The notes beneath the pieces were generated by a model. That model was given only the letters and a program-made list of their open reading frames with translations, had not been told where the DNA came from and did not search any database. Shown here in pieces: positions 1 through 5,724 of a DNA stretch of 5,739 bases (positions are counted from its first letter, which is position 1; each line of letters starts with the position of its first letter). Position numbers and translations under genes: made by a program. This DNA comes from Candidatus Iainarchaeum sp. (GTDB taxonomy: Archaea > Iainarchaeota > Iainarchaeia > Iainarchaeales > UBA10191). The DNA is taken from contig DUFJ01000019.1 of the NCBI GenBank assembly GCA_013331925.1, forward strand, positions 1-5,739. Direction: 5' to 3'.

Positions 1-90
1 TTGCGCAAAAAAGCTAAAATAAAGGACGGCAACTATTGCTGCAACAGCGATTAAAGCAACTATAAGCAATGCCTGCTTTTTAGACAGCAT
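1..90 (-). CDS. N-terminus of a membrane-anchored protein, cut by the window edge
   Basis: An ATG at 90 on the minus strand opens a frame of 30 codons that runs off the left edge without a stop. The visible peptide starts MLSKKQALL and continues as an almost unbroken run of Ile, Val, Ala and Leu to about residue 26, then FFAQ. A short lysine-containing head followed by about 18 hydrophobic residues is a typical uncleaved signal anchor or an N-in transmembrane helix, so the rest of the protein probably lies outside the cell. Upstream, AGGT sits 7 bases before the ATG as a weak ribosome-binding site. The gene follows the large lipoprotein gene on the same strand after 119 bp and could belong to the same surface-protein locus. 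Nothing visible identifies its function. Confidence 0.65.
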   Translation of the reverse strand, partial: MLSKKQALLIVALIAVAAIVAVLYFSFFAQ

Positions 91-109
91 TCAAAAGACC
101 TGACTGTTT

Positions 110-116
110 AAAAAAA
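110..116 (-). terminator. Run of seven T on the minus strand, possible archaeal terminator
   Basis: The minus strand carries seven consecutive T here, about 95 bases past the stop of the lipoprotein gene. Archaeal RNA polymerase often terminates at T-rich tracts without a hairpin, so this could end the lipoprotein transcript. It would lie upstream of the start of transcription from the nearer candidate TATA box for the left-edge gene. The call rests on the T-run alone. Confidence 0.3.
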
Positions 117-126
117 GCAAAAGGTT

Positions 127-160
127 GTTTAAAATTGTATTGCCAAAAACAGTTTTATAG
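127..160 (-). promoter_or_regulatory. Candidate TATA boxes for the left-edge gene
   Basis: Two TATA-like elements lie on the minus strand between the lipoprotein stop and the left-edge ATG. CTATAAAACT (160-151) is the better match and would put the transcript start near 128, giving a leader of about 38 bases. TTTTAAAC (134-127) would start transcription near 103, giving a leader of about 13 bases that includes the weak AGGT ribosome-binding site. Either would let the left-edge gene be expressed independently of the lipoprotein. The sequence does not decide between them. Confidence 0.35.
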
Positions 161-209
161 CGCGCATACTCGCTAGCATTTTGAAACTTTTCCTTTTTAA
201 TCAATGATG

Positions 210-3200
210 TTAATCAGCTCTCCTTGCCGAGGATGGAATTGCGCAGTCTTGAGGGCTTGATGAGCTTGCACTTACGATATAAGCGCATTTGGCTGCAGCA
301 TCTGGTTCCGCATTTAACACATAAGAATAGCTTTTATTGCAAGAGCTTGTTTCCTTCCAGCCAGGCAGGTATTTGTACTTCGCATATTCTGCGAATGTCT
401 CTTTTGTCATCCGGACATTATTGCACATTAAATCTGCAAAAGAAACAGCGCCACTGTTTTTTTCCAATGCTGGAAATATGGAAAGCGAAGAACGATTTAC
501 TGGCCTGCATGATTCATCAGTCCTAATACATTGAGAATAGCTGGCCGAATAAACTCCCTTGTAAGCGTCATCCTGCTCAACCAAAGACGCTTCGGCTTCC
601 TCTCCATTTACTAGCTGCCATTCTTTTATTTTGTTCCGAGTTTCATAGGTTGAGGAAGTAACCACGCTCACAGTATCCCTTGTCAAGCCGCCGTCAAAAG
701 AAACTCCCGGATAGTCTTTAATTGTTTGGTTGGTTTTGGAAAGTGTGTCATATTCTGTCTTTTTTGTAATCACTCGCAAGCTTACATCGGTGGGAATTTC
801 CCCAGTAGGGCCAACCGAACTAACAGTTGCTGTTATTTCAGCGCCTTCCTTGGTAAAAGAACGGAAGGAAGTGTAGTGGACGAAACCGTCTCCAGAAGTT
901 GACACTTTAGCTTTGCTTTCTGAAACCAAGCCCTCATTACGCTTGGTTTTATAGTATAGTTGATACCAGTGAGAATTTGGATCGTCGCTCCTCACACGTA
1001 CTACAAAAATAATTGGAAGTTGAGCAAAAAAACCTAGTGGGGTTGTGTAGATTGTAGCAGTCCACCACGAAACTGAACCGACTTCTATACTAGTGTCGAG
1101 CCTCGTTTGAGATATCATGAAAGCATGCGGTGTTTTCGAGCCTTCTCTTGGAGTGCCTGTCGAATTGTCGATCGTTCTAGTATAAACACAACTCATTCTT
1201 GTATCAATCCTTACCTTTCCTAAATCAATACACTGCCTTTCTATGTTTCCGCCCTTGTTTACGTCAAACTCCATCAAGTTATAGCTTTCCTCCCATTCGT
1301 AATACAACCTTCCCTCACAGTCAGGCTTTTGCGGGCCTTTTGGCGCTGGATTCTGCTTTATCTTTGCACATTGCTCGGCCGAAAGAATTGCACCCCCAGC
1401 AAGCTGAAGCTTGGAATCAAAAAAAGCACTTCCCTTGTTTTCAGCATTTCTACTTCCGCCAAGCGTTATGGAAGGCTTTCTTACAGCAAAATCATGCGTT
1501 CCCGAGTAGTTAAAATCAGCATAGCTTGAAAAGAAGCTAATGTTTGACCTTTCAGAATCATCAGTTAAGATTTGATAAAGACCGTCGTTTCCAGGAATAA
1601 GCCCTGCTCCTTGAAATACTGCGTAAAAGGCGTCGTCCGCGATAAGTGTAACAAAAATGGTGTAAGAATCTTGCACTTCCACTTTTGCATTGGGGAACCT
1701 ATCAGTTACTAAAACATTATCAATCAATACTTGCGTGTCCTCGTCAAAATTCTTTCCATACAATGTAAAATTGACTTTACTGTCTCTCTCTACGCTGCTT
1801 AAGGAATCAGACACTACCGCAAGCCCAAGCCCTGGCAATGGCACAAGCTCCGGGTCTCCGGAAATTTGCTTTTTGGTCAAAACAACGAGTTCGCTTTCAG
1901 TAAAATTGACATCAATATTAATATCAAAATCTTTTGGAAAATAGCCTTCAGCCATTACCCTGACATTATAAACGCCATTAGGCAGTTCAAAAAAAACAAG
2001 CCCTTCAGAATTAACTTCTTGGACTTCAACAAAGTCTCCTTGCAAAACTTGCACTCTTGCTAAAGAAGCAGCAGGCAATGGCATTGCATTTCCATCAACA
2101 ACTTCAATCTCCAAAAAACCGTTTCCTGAAGGCTGCTCTATGATAACATCCTGCTTGAACGCTGAAACCGCAGAAAGTTCTATCCTCTGGCCTTGCTTTC
2201 CAGTGTCAAAGTTAGCCATGTCCAAGCTTAAGGAAACGCTATTCTCTGCAGGCTCGCTGCTAGTTTCATAATAAAGATTATAGGTTGCAAGGCCTTGCTG
2301 GGGATAAAAAACAAGCATGCTTGACTTTTTAAAATCAGAACTATTAAGCCTCAATCGCAATAACGGAGCATTGTCTCCGGCGTTAATGGCAAAAGAAAAC
2401 TTGTAAACCTTGCTTGCTTCAAGGTCGAAGAAAAGGCTTGAAAAAGCCCCAAACTCATTGCCATCAACGCTTTGCGTGGTAATGCACAATCCAGGGCATT
2501 CATTTGTTGATTGCTCAAAAGCAGGAACTTTAAAAAATGCTGCAGCGCTGAGCGTGTTCCAGTCATTCAAAGAAATCCCGGGCTCAAACTCAAAAGATTC
2601 CGGAATGCTTTTGGTCAAAATTACAGAAAGCTCGTGATTTACGTTAAGCTTTGCAGTAGTTCCATTAAAGTTTATCAAATCAAAAGACAGCAAACCATTC
2701 TGGTCCAAAGGAACTTCATGGTAGATGGAAATAATGCTGCCTGCTTGAGTCTGTGTTAGCTGGCCAATGTAATAAAGCTTGCTGTCCTTCAAGCTGATTC
2801 TAGGCCTCAAATCATTCAAGGAATCAGCTTCAGAACTCTCAACCAAAAAGCTTGTTTTGTAAAAGCCTTGCTCGAAAGAAGCGGGCTTTTCCCAAAAGCC
2901 AAAAGTTGTGTCATCAACTGCTGAAAGTATTGGGTGCATTGAAGAAGTGCATCCAGAATTCGCTCCAGTAAATTCTTCAGCAGAATAGTACTTCCATTCT
3001 CCGCAAGAGATTTGCGCAGAATCCGTCAAAACAGCAAGGCCTGTAGGGCTAAAAGGCTTTTCAGAAGGCTTTTCAACCAATCCAGGAATCATGAAAGGCA
3101 AAGTCCTGATGTCCTGGTTTGGAGGAAGGCCTGGACTTGGAACAGGTGTTTCAGCCGCAGAAAGAGTAACTGAAACCTTATTAGCACCCTGCTTTAACTC

Positions 3201-3470
3201 CACACTCTTGGAAGCAGGCTCAAAGCCTTGCTTTTCAACTATTATATTATAAGTTCCAACACTCAAGCTCAAGCTTACGTTGCCTCCAGAGTCAGTTGAA
3301 ACCGAACTTACAGCAACGCCAGACTCTTTCACAACCTTAACCAAGGCATTACTTACAGTATTACCTTCAGAATCAACAACCTGAATTTCCAAACTCGCAA
3401 CACTCACGCAACCGCTTAAAACAAGAAGCGCAAAAACTCCAGCCAAAAGAACAAATCCAATCCTCAACAA
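210..3470 (-). CDS. Large multidomain surface lipoprotein with repeated beta-sandwich modules
   Basis: This 1086-residue exported protein probably works on the outer face of the cell membrane as a binding or adhesion protein; no enzyme motif was seen. Residues 1-20 form a signal peptide ending in a lipobox (L18-S-G-C21), so Cys21 should be lipidated. The order after it is a carboxypeptidase-regulatory/CnaB-like domain (about 27-104), a Pro-rich linker, two related jelly-roll-like units (about 150-288 and 296-440), a second CnaB-like domain (about 453-532), an IPT/TIG-like Ig domain (about 548-640), then about 430 unrecognised residues. There are 14 further cysteines and 11 N-glycosylation sequons, fitting an extracellular, disulfide-stabilised, glycosylated protein. 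The start is TTG at 3470, with a second TTG at 3467; an in-frame stop lies at 3486-3488. It lies 65 bp downstream of the nuclease gene. Fold assignments are by eye; the exported lipoprotein call is firm. Confidence 0.85.
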   Translation of the reverse strand: MLRIGFVLLAGVFALLVLSGCVSVASLEIQVVDSEGNTVSNALVKVVKESGVAVSSVSTDSGGNVSLSLSVGTYNIIVEKQGFEPASKSVELKQGANKVSVTLSAAETPVPSPGLPPNQDIRTLPFMIPGLVEKPSEKPFSPTGLAVLTDSAQISCGEWKYYSAEEFTGANSGCTSSMHPILSAVDDTTFGFWEKPASFEQGFYKTSFLVESSEADSLNDLRPRISLKDSKLYYIGQLTQTQAGSIISIYHEVPLDQNGLLSFDLINFNGTTAKLNVNHELSVILTKSIPESFEFEPGISLNDWNTLSAAAFFKVPAFEQSTNECPGLCITTQSVDGNEFGAFSSLFFDLEASKVYKFSFAINAGDNAPLLRLRLNSSDFKKSSMLVFYPQQGLATYNLYYETSSEPAENSVSLSLDMANFDTGKQGQRIELSAVSAFKQDVIIEQPSGNGFLEIEVVDGNAMPLPAASLARVQVLQGDFVEVQEVNSEGLVFFELPNGVYNVRVMAEGYFPKDFDINIDVNFTESELVVLTKKQISGDPELVPLPGLGLAVVSDSLSSVERDSKVNFTLYGKNFDEDTQVLIDNVLVTDRFPNAKVEVQDSYTIFVTLIADDAFYAVFQGAGLIPGNDGLYQILTDDSERSNISFFSSYADFNYSGTHDFAVRKPSITLGGSRNAENKGSAFFDSKLQLAGGAILSAEQCAKIKQNPAPKGPQKPDCEGRLYYEWEESYNLMEFDVNKGGNIERQCIDLGKVRIDTRMSCVYTRTIDNSTGTPREGSKTPHAFMISQTRLDTSIEVGSVSWWTATIYTTPLGFFAQLPIIFVVRVRSDDPNSHWYQLYYKTKRNEGLVSESKAKVSTSGDGFVHYTSFRSFTKEGAEITATVSSVGPTGEIPTDVSLRVITKKTEYDTLSKTNQTIKDYPGVSFDGGLTRDTVSVVTSSTYETRNKIKEWQLVNGEEAEASLVEQDDAYKGVYSASYSQCIRTDESCRPVNRSSLSIFPALEKNSGAVSFADLMCNNVRMTKETFAEYAKYKYLPGWKETSSCNKSYSYVLNAEPDAAAKCAYIVSASSSSPQDCAIPSSARRAD
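1875..3392 (-). repeat. Pair of carboxypeptidase-regulatory/CnaB-like domains (protein-level repeat)
   Basis: The outer limits mark two homologous domains in the lipoprotein: residues 27-104 (3392-3159) and 453-532 (2114-1875). Both open with LEI[QE]VVD, carry an S-x-G turn in the middle, and end with a G-x-YN-[IV]-x-V-like strand followed by a G-[FY]-x-P turn. Each is followed by a Pro-rich linker and then by GLAV-x-x-DS (144-151 and 549-556). This Greek-key fold is common in surface stalks and adhesins. I did not find the Lys/Asn pair that would argue for an isopeptide bond. Confidence 0.65.
2151..3023 (-). repeat. Tandem pair of related jelly-roll-like units (protein-level repeat)
   Basis: Residues about 150-288 and 296-440 of the lipoprotein are divergent copies of one unit. 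Five landmarks recur in order: W-x3-SA-x2-F (159-167 and 304-312), VD-x3-FG-x-[FW] (185-193 and 335-343), YK-x-SF (204-208 and 356-360), an LR-x-R strand (221-224 and 371-374) and LS-x-D-x2-NF (261-268 and 414-421). The last two anchors are 57 and 58 residues apart from the YK in each copy. Each unit contains one pair of cysteines (156/174 and 325/329). The alternating strand pattern suggests a carbohydrate-binding-like jelly roll, but that fold call is an inference. Confidence 0.65.
3408..3470 (-). other. Lipoprotein signal peptide and lipobox
   Basis: Residues 1-21 of the large protein have one arginine near the start, an uninterrupted hydrophobic core (roughly F6-L18) and L-S-G-C at 18-21. 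This is the classic lipobox, with cleavage expected before Cys21 and lipid attached to that cysteine. There is no second hydrophobic segment at the C-terminus, so the lipid would be the only membrane anchor. The next stretch (VSVAS) is a short spacer before the first beta domain. Confidence 0.8.
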
Positions 3471-3473
3471 AAA

Positions 3474-3480
3474 CCGCCTT
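3474..3480 (-). promoter_or_regulatory. Weak Shine-Dalgarno-like site before the lipoprotein
   Basis: AAGGCGG on the minus strand ends 3 bases before the TTG at 3470 and 6 bases before the next in-frame TTG at 3467. The spacing fits the second TTG better, which would shorten the protein by one residue (start M-R-I-G). The match to GGAGG is imperfect, so this only mildly favours 3467. Confidence 0.3.
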
Positions 3481-3513
3481 TTACATTAGAAATAGTCTTT
3501 CTCCAAGTTTATT

Positions 3514-3533
3514 AGCCTTTCCCCAGGCTTTTT
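3514..3533 (+). terminator. Small hairpin with T-run between nuclease and lipoprotein genes
   Basis: AGCCT (3514-3518) pairs with AGGCT (3525-3529) across a six-base loop and is followed by five T on the plus strand (3529-3533). That is the layout of an intrinsic terminator for plus-strand transcription, although no plus-strand gene ends here. On the minus strand the same hairpin lies just after the nuclease stop codon but has no T-run behind it; it is followed by AATAAAC, which could serve as a weak TATA-like box for the lipoprotein gene. The stem is only 5 bp, so chance is possible. Confidence 0.25.
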
Positions 3534-3535
3534 AA

Positions 3536-4537
3536 TCAATCGCAAAACTCTTCCAAGGTTTTCTGGCACTTGCTGTCCAAAGGCTTGGCCTGCACTCCAA
3601 GCTTCCTGCCCAAATGCTTGGCAAACTCTTTTGCAAAACCATGGGTTGTGAAAACCTTTTTTGCTCCGCTTTCCTTCACGTAATGCACTAACTGTTCAAA
3701 ATCAGCATGGTCACTTAAGGGAAAAATCTTGCTGAACGCATTATTGTAAGACTGCCAGCCAGTCGCAATTCCAGCAACCACTTTTCTTCCAGTTGAAAAA
3801 TGCAATGCCTGAAGCAACTCCCTGCTTACTATGTGGGGAGGCAGGATTGCGACGTTAAAGTCTTTCAGGTTATGGTTCAAGAGCTCAAAGCCTCCAAGCT
3901 TTACTCCCAAGCTCTCGTACTTTTTGTTAAACTCAAAAACTTTCTCATGCACTAAAGGCACCTGCTGTGAATACTGGGAGAGGATTTTGCAAAGCTCTTG
4001 CGCCTTTCCCAAAGAATAGCCAGCAAGAACAGTAAATTTTCCGTCTCCAGCATTAGCCTCAACCCATTTTCCAATCTCCCCATAAATTCTTTCCCTTTTC
4101 GGAAACTCAAACTCTGGCAATCCAAAAGTGCTCTCAATTACTAGGATGTCCGCAGAATGCACTTGGGCTTTTGGAAGCATCAGGCTTTCCTGCAGCTGAA
4201 AGTCAGAGGTGACAACGACTTTCTTTTCGCCTTCAATAATCACTTGGGCGCTGCCCAAAACATGGCACGAGCTTTCCAGGCTTATTTCAGAACCTTCAAA
4301 CTCGGCTTTTTCAGAAAACCTCTTTCCAACAGGCTTTGCGCTTCCAAGCCTTCCGTTAAGCAGTTCAAGAGTCTCGTGAGAGGCAAGAACACTGCCATTG
4401 AAGGATTTTCCTGAAAAAATATGGTCAGAGTGAGCGTGCGTTATGACAGCCAGCTCTCCGTCCTTTGGCTTTGCACAGTCTATCGCAATGGAAGAGCCGT
4501 TGAAAATCCGCAAGCCATTATCCTCTAAAAAGCGCAT
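3536..4537 (-). CDS. Metallo-beta-lactamase/beta-CASP nuclease, ligase-associated-exonuclease-like
   Basis: A 333-residue metal-dependent nuclease of the beta-CASP group (COG1236 type), expected in the cytoplasm. All signature motifs are present: HAHSDH at 34-39, His92 in CHVLGSA, Asp112 in TSDF, motif A Glu135 in ESTFG, motif B His277 in LSDHAD and motif C His299 in TTHGF. It therefore should bind two zinc ions and cut a phosphodiester backbone. The short length, ESTFGLP, the GYSLGKAQ segment (173-180) and TGWQ (259-262) resemble the bacterial 'DNA ligase-associated exonuclease' family more than the longer archaeal aCPSF1/aCPSF2 or RNase J proteins; no KH domain is present. Whether the substrate is DNA or RNA cannot be told from sequence. 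No ligase or Lhr-type helicase gene lies in this window. The ATG at 4537 is 26.5 bp from the centre of a TATA-like box and has no Shine-Dalgarno, so the transcript is probably leaderless. It is transcribed away from the coiled-coil gene. Confidence 0.9.
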   Translation of the reverse strand: MRFLEDNGLRIFNGSSIAIDCAKPKDGELAVITHAHSDHIFSGKSFNGSVLASHETLELLNGRLGSAKPVGKRFSEKAEFEGSEISLESSCHVLGSAQVIIEGEKKVVVTSDFQLQESLMLPKAQVHSADILVIESTFGLPEFEFPKRERIYGEIGKWVEANAGDGKFTVLAGYSLGKAQELCKILSQYSQQVPLVHEKVFEFNKKYESLGVKLGGFELLNHNLKDFNVAILPPHIVSRELLQALHFSTGRKVVAGIATGWQSYNNAFSKIFPLSDHADFEQLVHYVKESGAKKVFTTHGFAKEFAKHLGRKLGVQAKPLDSKCQKTLEEFCD

Positions 4538-4546
4538 GATTCAAGG

Positions 4547-4580
4547 AGGAAAACGAAAAATATAAATTAAGCGGTTTCCT
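4547..4580. promoter_or_regulatory. Symmetric divergent promoter: one TATA box inside a 9-bp inverted repeat
   Basis: AATATAAATT (4559-4568) is the only TATA-like box in the gap between the two divergent genes. It is flanked by AGGAAAACG (4547-4555) and CGGTTTCCT (4572-4580), which are inverted copies matching at 8 of 9 positions. The dyad centre is 4563.5. That is exactly 26.5 bp from the A of the minus-strand ATG (4537) and 26.5 bp from the TTG at 4590 on the plus strand. Archaeal TATA centres usually lie 26-27 bp before the transcript start, so both genes could be read from this one site with little or no leader. The arms could be purine-rich BRE-type contacts for TFB on each strand or a regulator's operator. 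Confidence 0.65.
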
Positions 4581-4595
4581 ACAGGCTTTTTGAGG

Positions 4596-5696
4596 ATGGA
4601 AATGCAGGCTTCAGAAACGCTTTCAGGCCTTTCAGCAAGGATTGACGCTTTCATGCAATCCATGCAGGAAAAAGCCTTAGTGAAACAGTCAAGGCTAACG
4701 CTAGTGAAAAGCCTGCAAGAGTTTGCGGAAAAAACAAGCGAGCTCAAGGAAAAGCTTGCAGAGCTTGAAGCAAAAGCAAGCCAGGACGGAATTTCAATAG
4801 AAACTGGAACTCAACAGCAGGCACTAAGCGAATTGCTGATTTTTCTGAAAAGAAACCTGCAGTTCGAGCAGGAAAAAGCCTCAAGAACAACGGCATTCAC
4901 TGAAATTTCCGAAAAGGGAGAAGTTCCAGAAACCTACAGCGCAGTGGAAGAGAAGGCAAAAAAAGCTCTATTGAACTTGAGGTATTTTGCTGAAAAAGCA
5001 AGCGTAAGCCTGCACGCTGAAAAAAAAGCATTTACAGGAAGCAGGCAGGCACAAGATGTCCTGCAATTATTGCGCCTGAAAGACCAGGAGCTTGAAGCCT
5101 TAAAGAAAAAACACAATTCAATAATGGCTCAAGGCCTTTTGGCAAGAGTGGAAGAGCAAACAACAGCAGACATTGAAGAGCAGTTGAACAAGACAGCCCA
5201 AAGCCTTGAGGTTGCAAGCAGCGAGGTGCAAAAAATCTCTCTAGAGAACAAGGGAAGCATTGAACGCTTGGAAAAAAGCCAGGCAGTTTTAGAGCAGAAA
5301 ATCCGCCAGCTTGACGAGCTTTTGTCAAAATTCATGAGCAAGAGCCTTGAAACAATAACAATGCTCAAGAAAGAGAGAGACTTTGCAAGAAAATTCGCCC
5401 TTGATTTAGAGCATGAGACTACTTCCTTAAGGCAGACCTACGCCAATGAATTGCTTGGATTGCAAGAGCACAAGATGCAGTTGCAGAAGGAAATGCAGCA
5501 AAACTTCGTGCAAAAAACCAAAGGCTTGGAAACAGAGCTAAAGCAAAAAAGCGAATTCCTTGAGCATTTCAAAAAGCTTGTTGAAGAGAAAGAGGCAGAG
5601 TTAAGGCTTTTGAAGGAAAAGCACGAGCACCAAAAGCAAGTGCTGCACCATTACGCAAGGCATGAGCAAGTTAAAAAAAGGCACAGGAAAAAGTGA
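4596..5696 (+). CDS. Long coiled-coil protein of unknown function
   Basis: I recognise no family here. From the ATG at 4596 the protein has 366 residues, with no cysteine, tryptophan, signal peptide or membrane segment, so it should be cytoplasmic. It is very rich in Lys, Glu, Gln, Leu and Ala, with heptad-like spacing of Leu/Ile/Val over about 13-64, 73-106, 113-148 and 151-353. The only evident breaks are the Gly-containing turn at 65-72 and the single Pro at 111. This predicts a long rod, probably dimeric. The last 28 residues hold six His and many Lys/Arg, ending KKRHRKK, which could contact nucleic acid or bind metal. An in-frame TTG at 4590 would add two residues, and another ATG is at 4602. 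ATG 4596 is preferred because a start predicted near 4590 gives a very short leader. The shared promoter suggests co-expression with the nuclease. SMC-like resemblance is only general: there are no Walker motifs. Confidence 0.8.
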   Translation: MEMQASETLSGLSARIDAFMQSMQEKALVKQSRLTLVKSLQEFAEKTSELKEKLAELEAKASQDGISIETGTQQQALSELLIFLKRNLQFEQEKASRTTAFTEISEKGEVPETYSAVEEKAKKALLNLRYFAEKASVSLHAEKKAFTGSRQAQDVLQLLRLKDQELEALKKKHNSIMAQGLLARVEEQTTADIEEQLNKTAQSLEVASSEVQKISLENKGSIERLEKSQAVLEQKIRQLDELLSKFMSKSLETITMLKKERDFARKFALDLEHETTSLRQTYANELLGLQEHKMQLQKEMQQNFVQKTKGLETELKQKSEFLEHFKKLVEEKEAELRLLKEKHEHQKQVLHHYARHEQVKKRHRKK

Positions 5697-5712
5697 AAGC
5701 AAAAACAGGATT

Positions 5713-5724
5713 AAAAAGTTTTTT
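5713..5724 (+). terminator. Probable terminator after the coiled-coil gene
   Basis: AAAAAGTTTTTT begins 16 bases after the stop codon of the coiled-coil gene. It gives a run of six T on the transcribed strand, preceded by a complementary A-run. T-tracts like this end archaeal transcripts without needing a GC-rich stem. The surrounding A/T-rich bases could also include a promoter box for a gene beyond the right edge, which cannot be judged here. Confidence 0.45.

Noticed and set aside
156..178. GC-rich short palindromes (GCGCGC, GCTAGC) in the gap before the left-edge gene
   Set aside because: The two six-base palindromes do not combine into a longer stem and nothing resembling a tRNA, small RNA or attachment site could be built around them.
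224..526. Open frame on the plus strand under the lipoprotein C-terminus
   Set aside because: It is a shadow of the long minus-strand gene, with no promoter or ribosome-binding site and a composition unlike a real protein; the minus frame encodes a coherent 1086-residue product.
4157..4414. Open frame on the plus strand opposite the nuclease gene
   Set aside because: It overlaps the region encoding the conserved catalytic motifs of the nuclease in the other strand, so it is an antisense shadow.
4543..4549. AAGGAGG, a perfect Shine-Dalgarno-like string on the plus strand
   Set aside because: It lies about 50 bases before the plus-strand start and upstream of the TATA-like box, so it should not be in that gene's message. 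On the minus strand it reads CCTCCTT and cannot act as a ribosome-binding site for the nuclease gene.
5032..5368. Two overlapping minus-strand frames under the coiled-coil gene
   Set aside because: Their Cys/Leu/Ser-rich translations are the usual antisense product of Lys/Glu/Gln/Ala-rich coiled-coil codons; no start signals precede them.
4596..5696. SMC/Rad50-type ATPase fragment
   Set aside because: The coiled coil is similar in general character, but there is no Walker A, Walker B or signature motif, and no zinc-hook CxxC because the protein has no cysteine.
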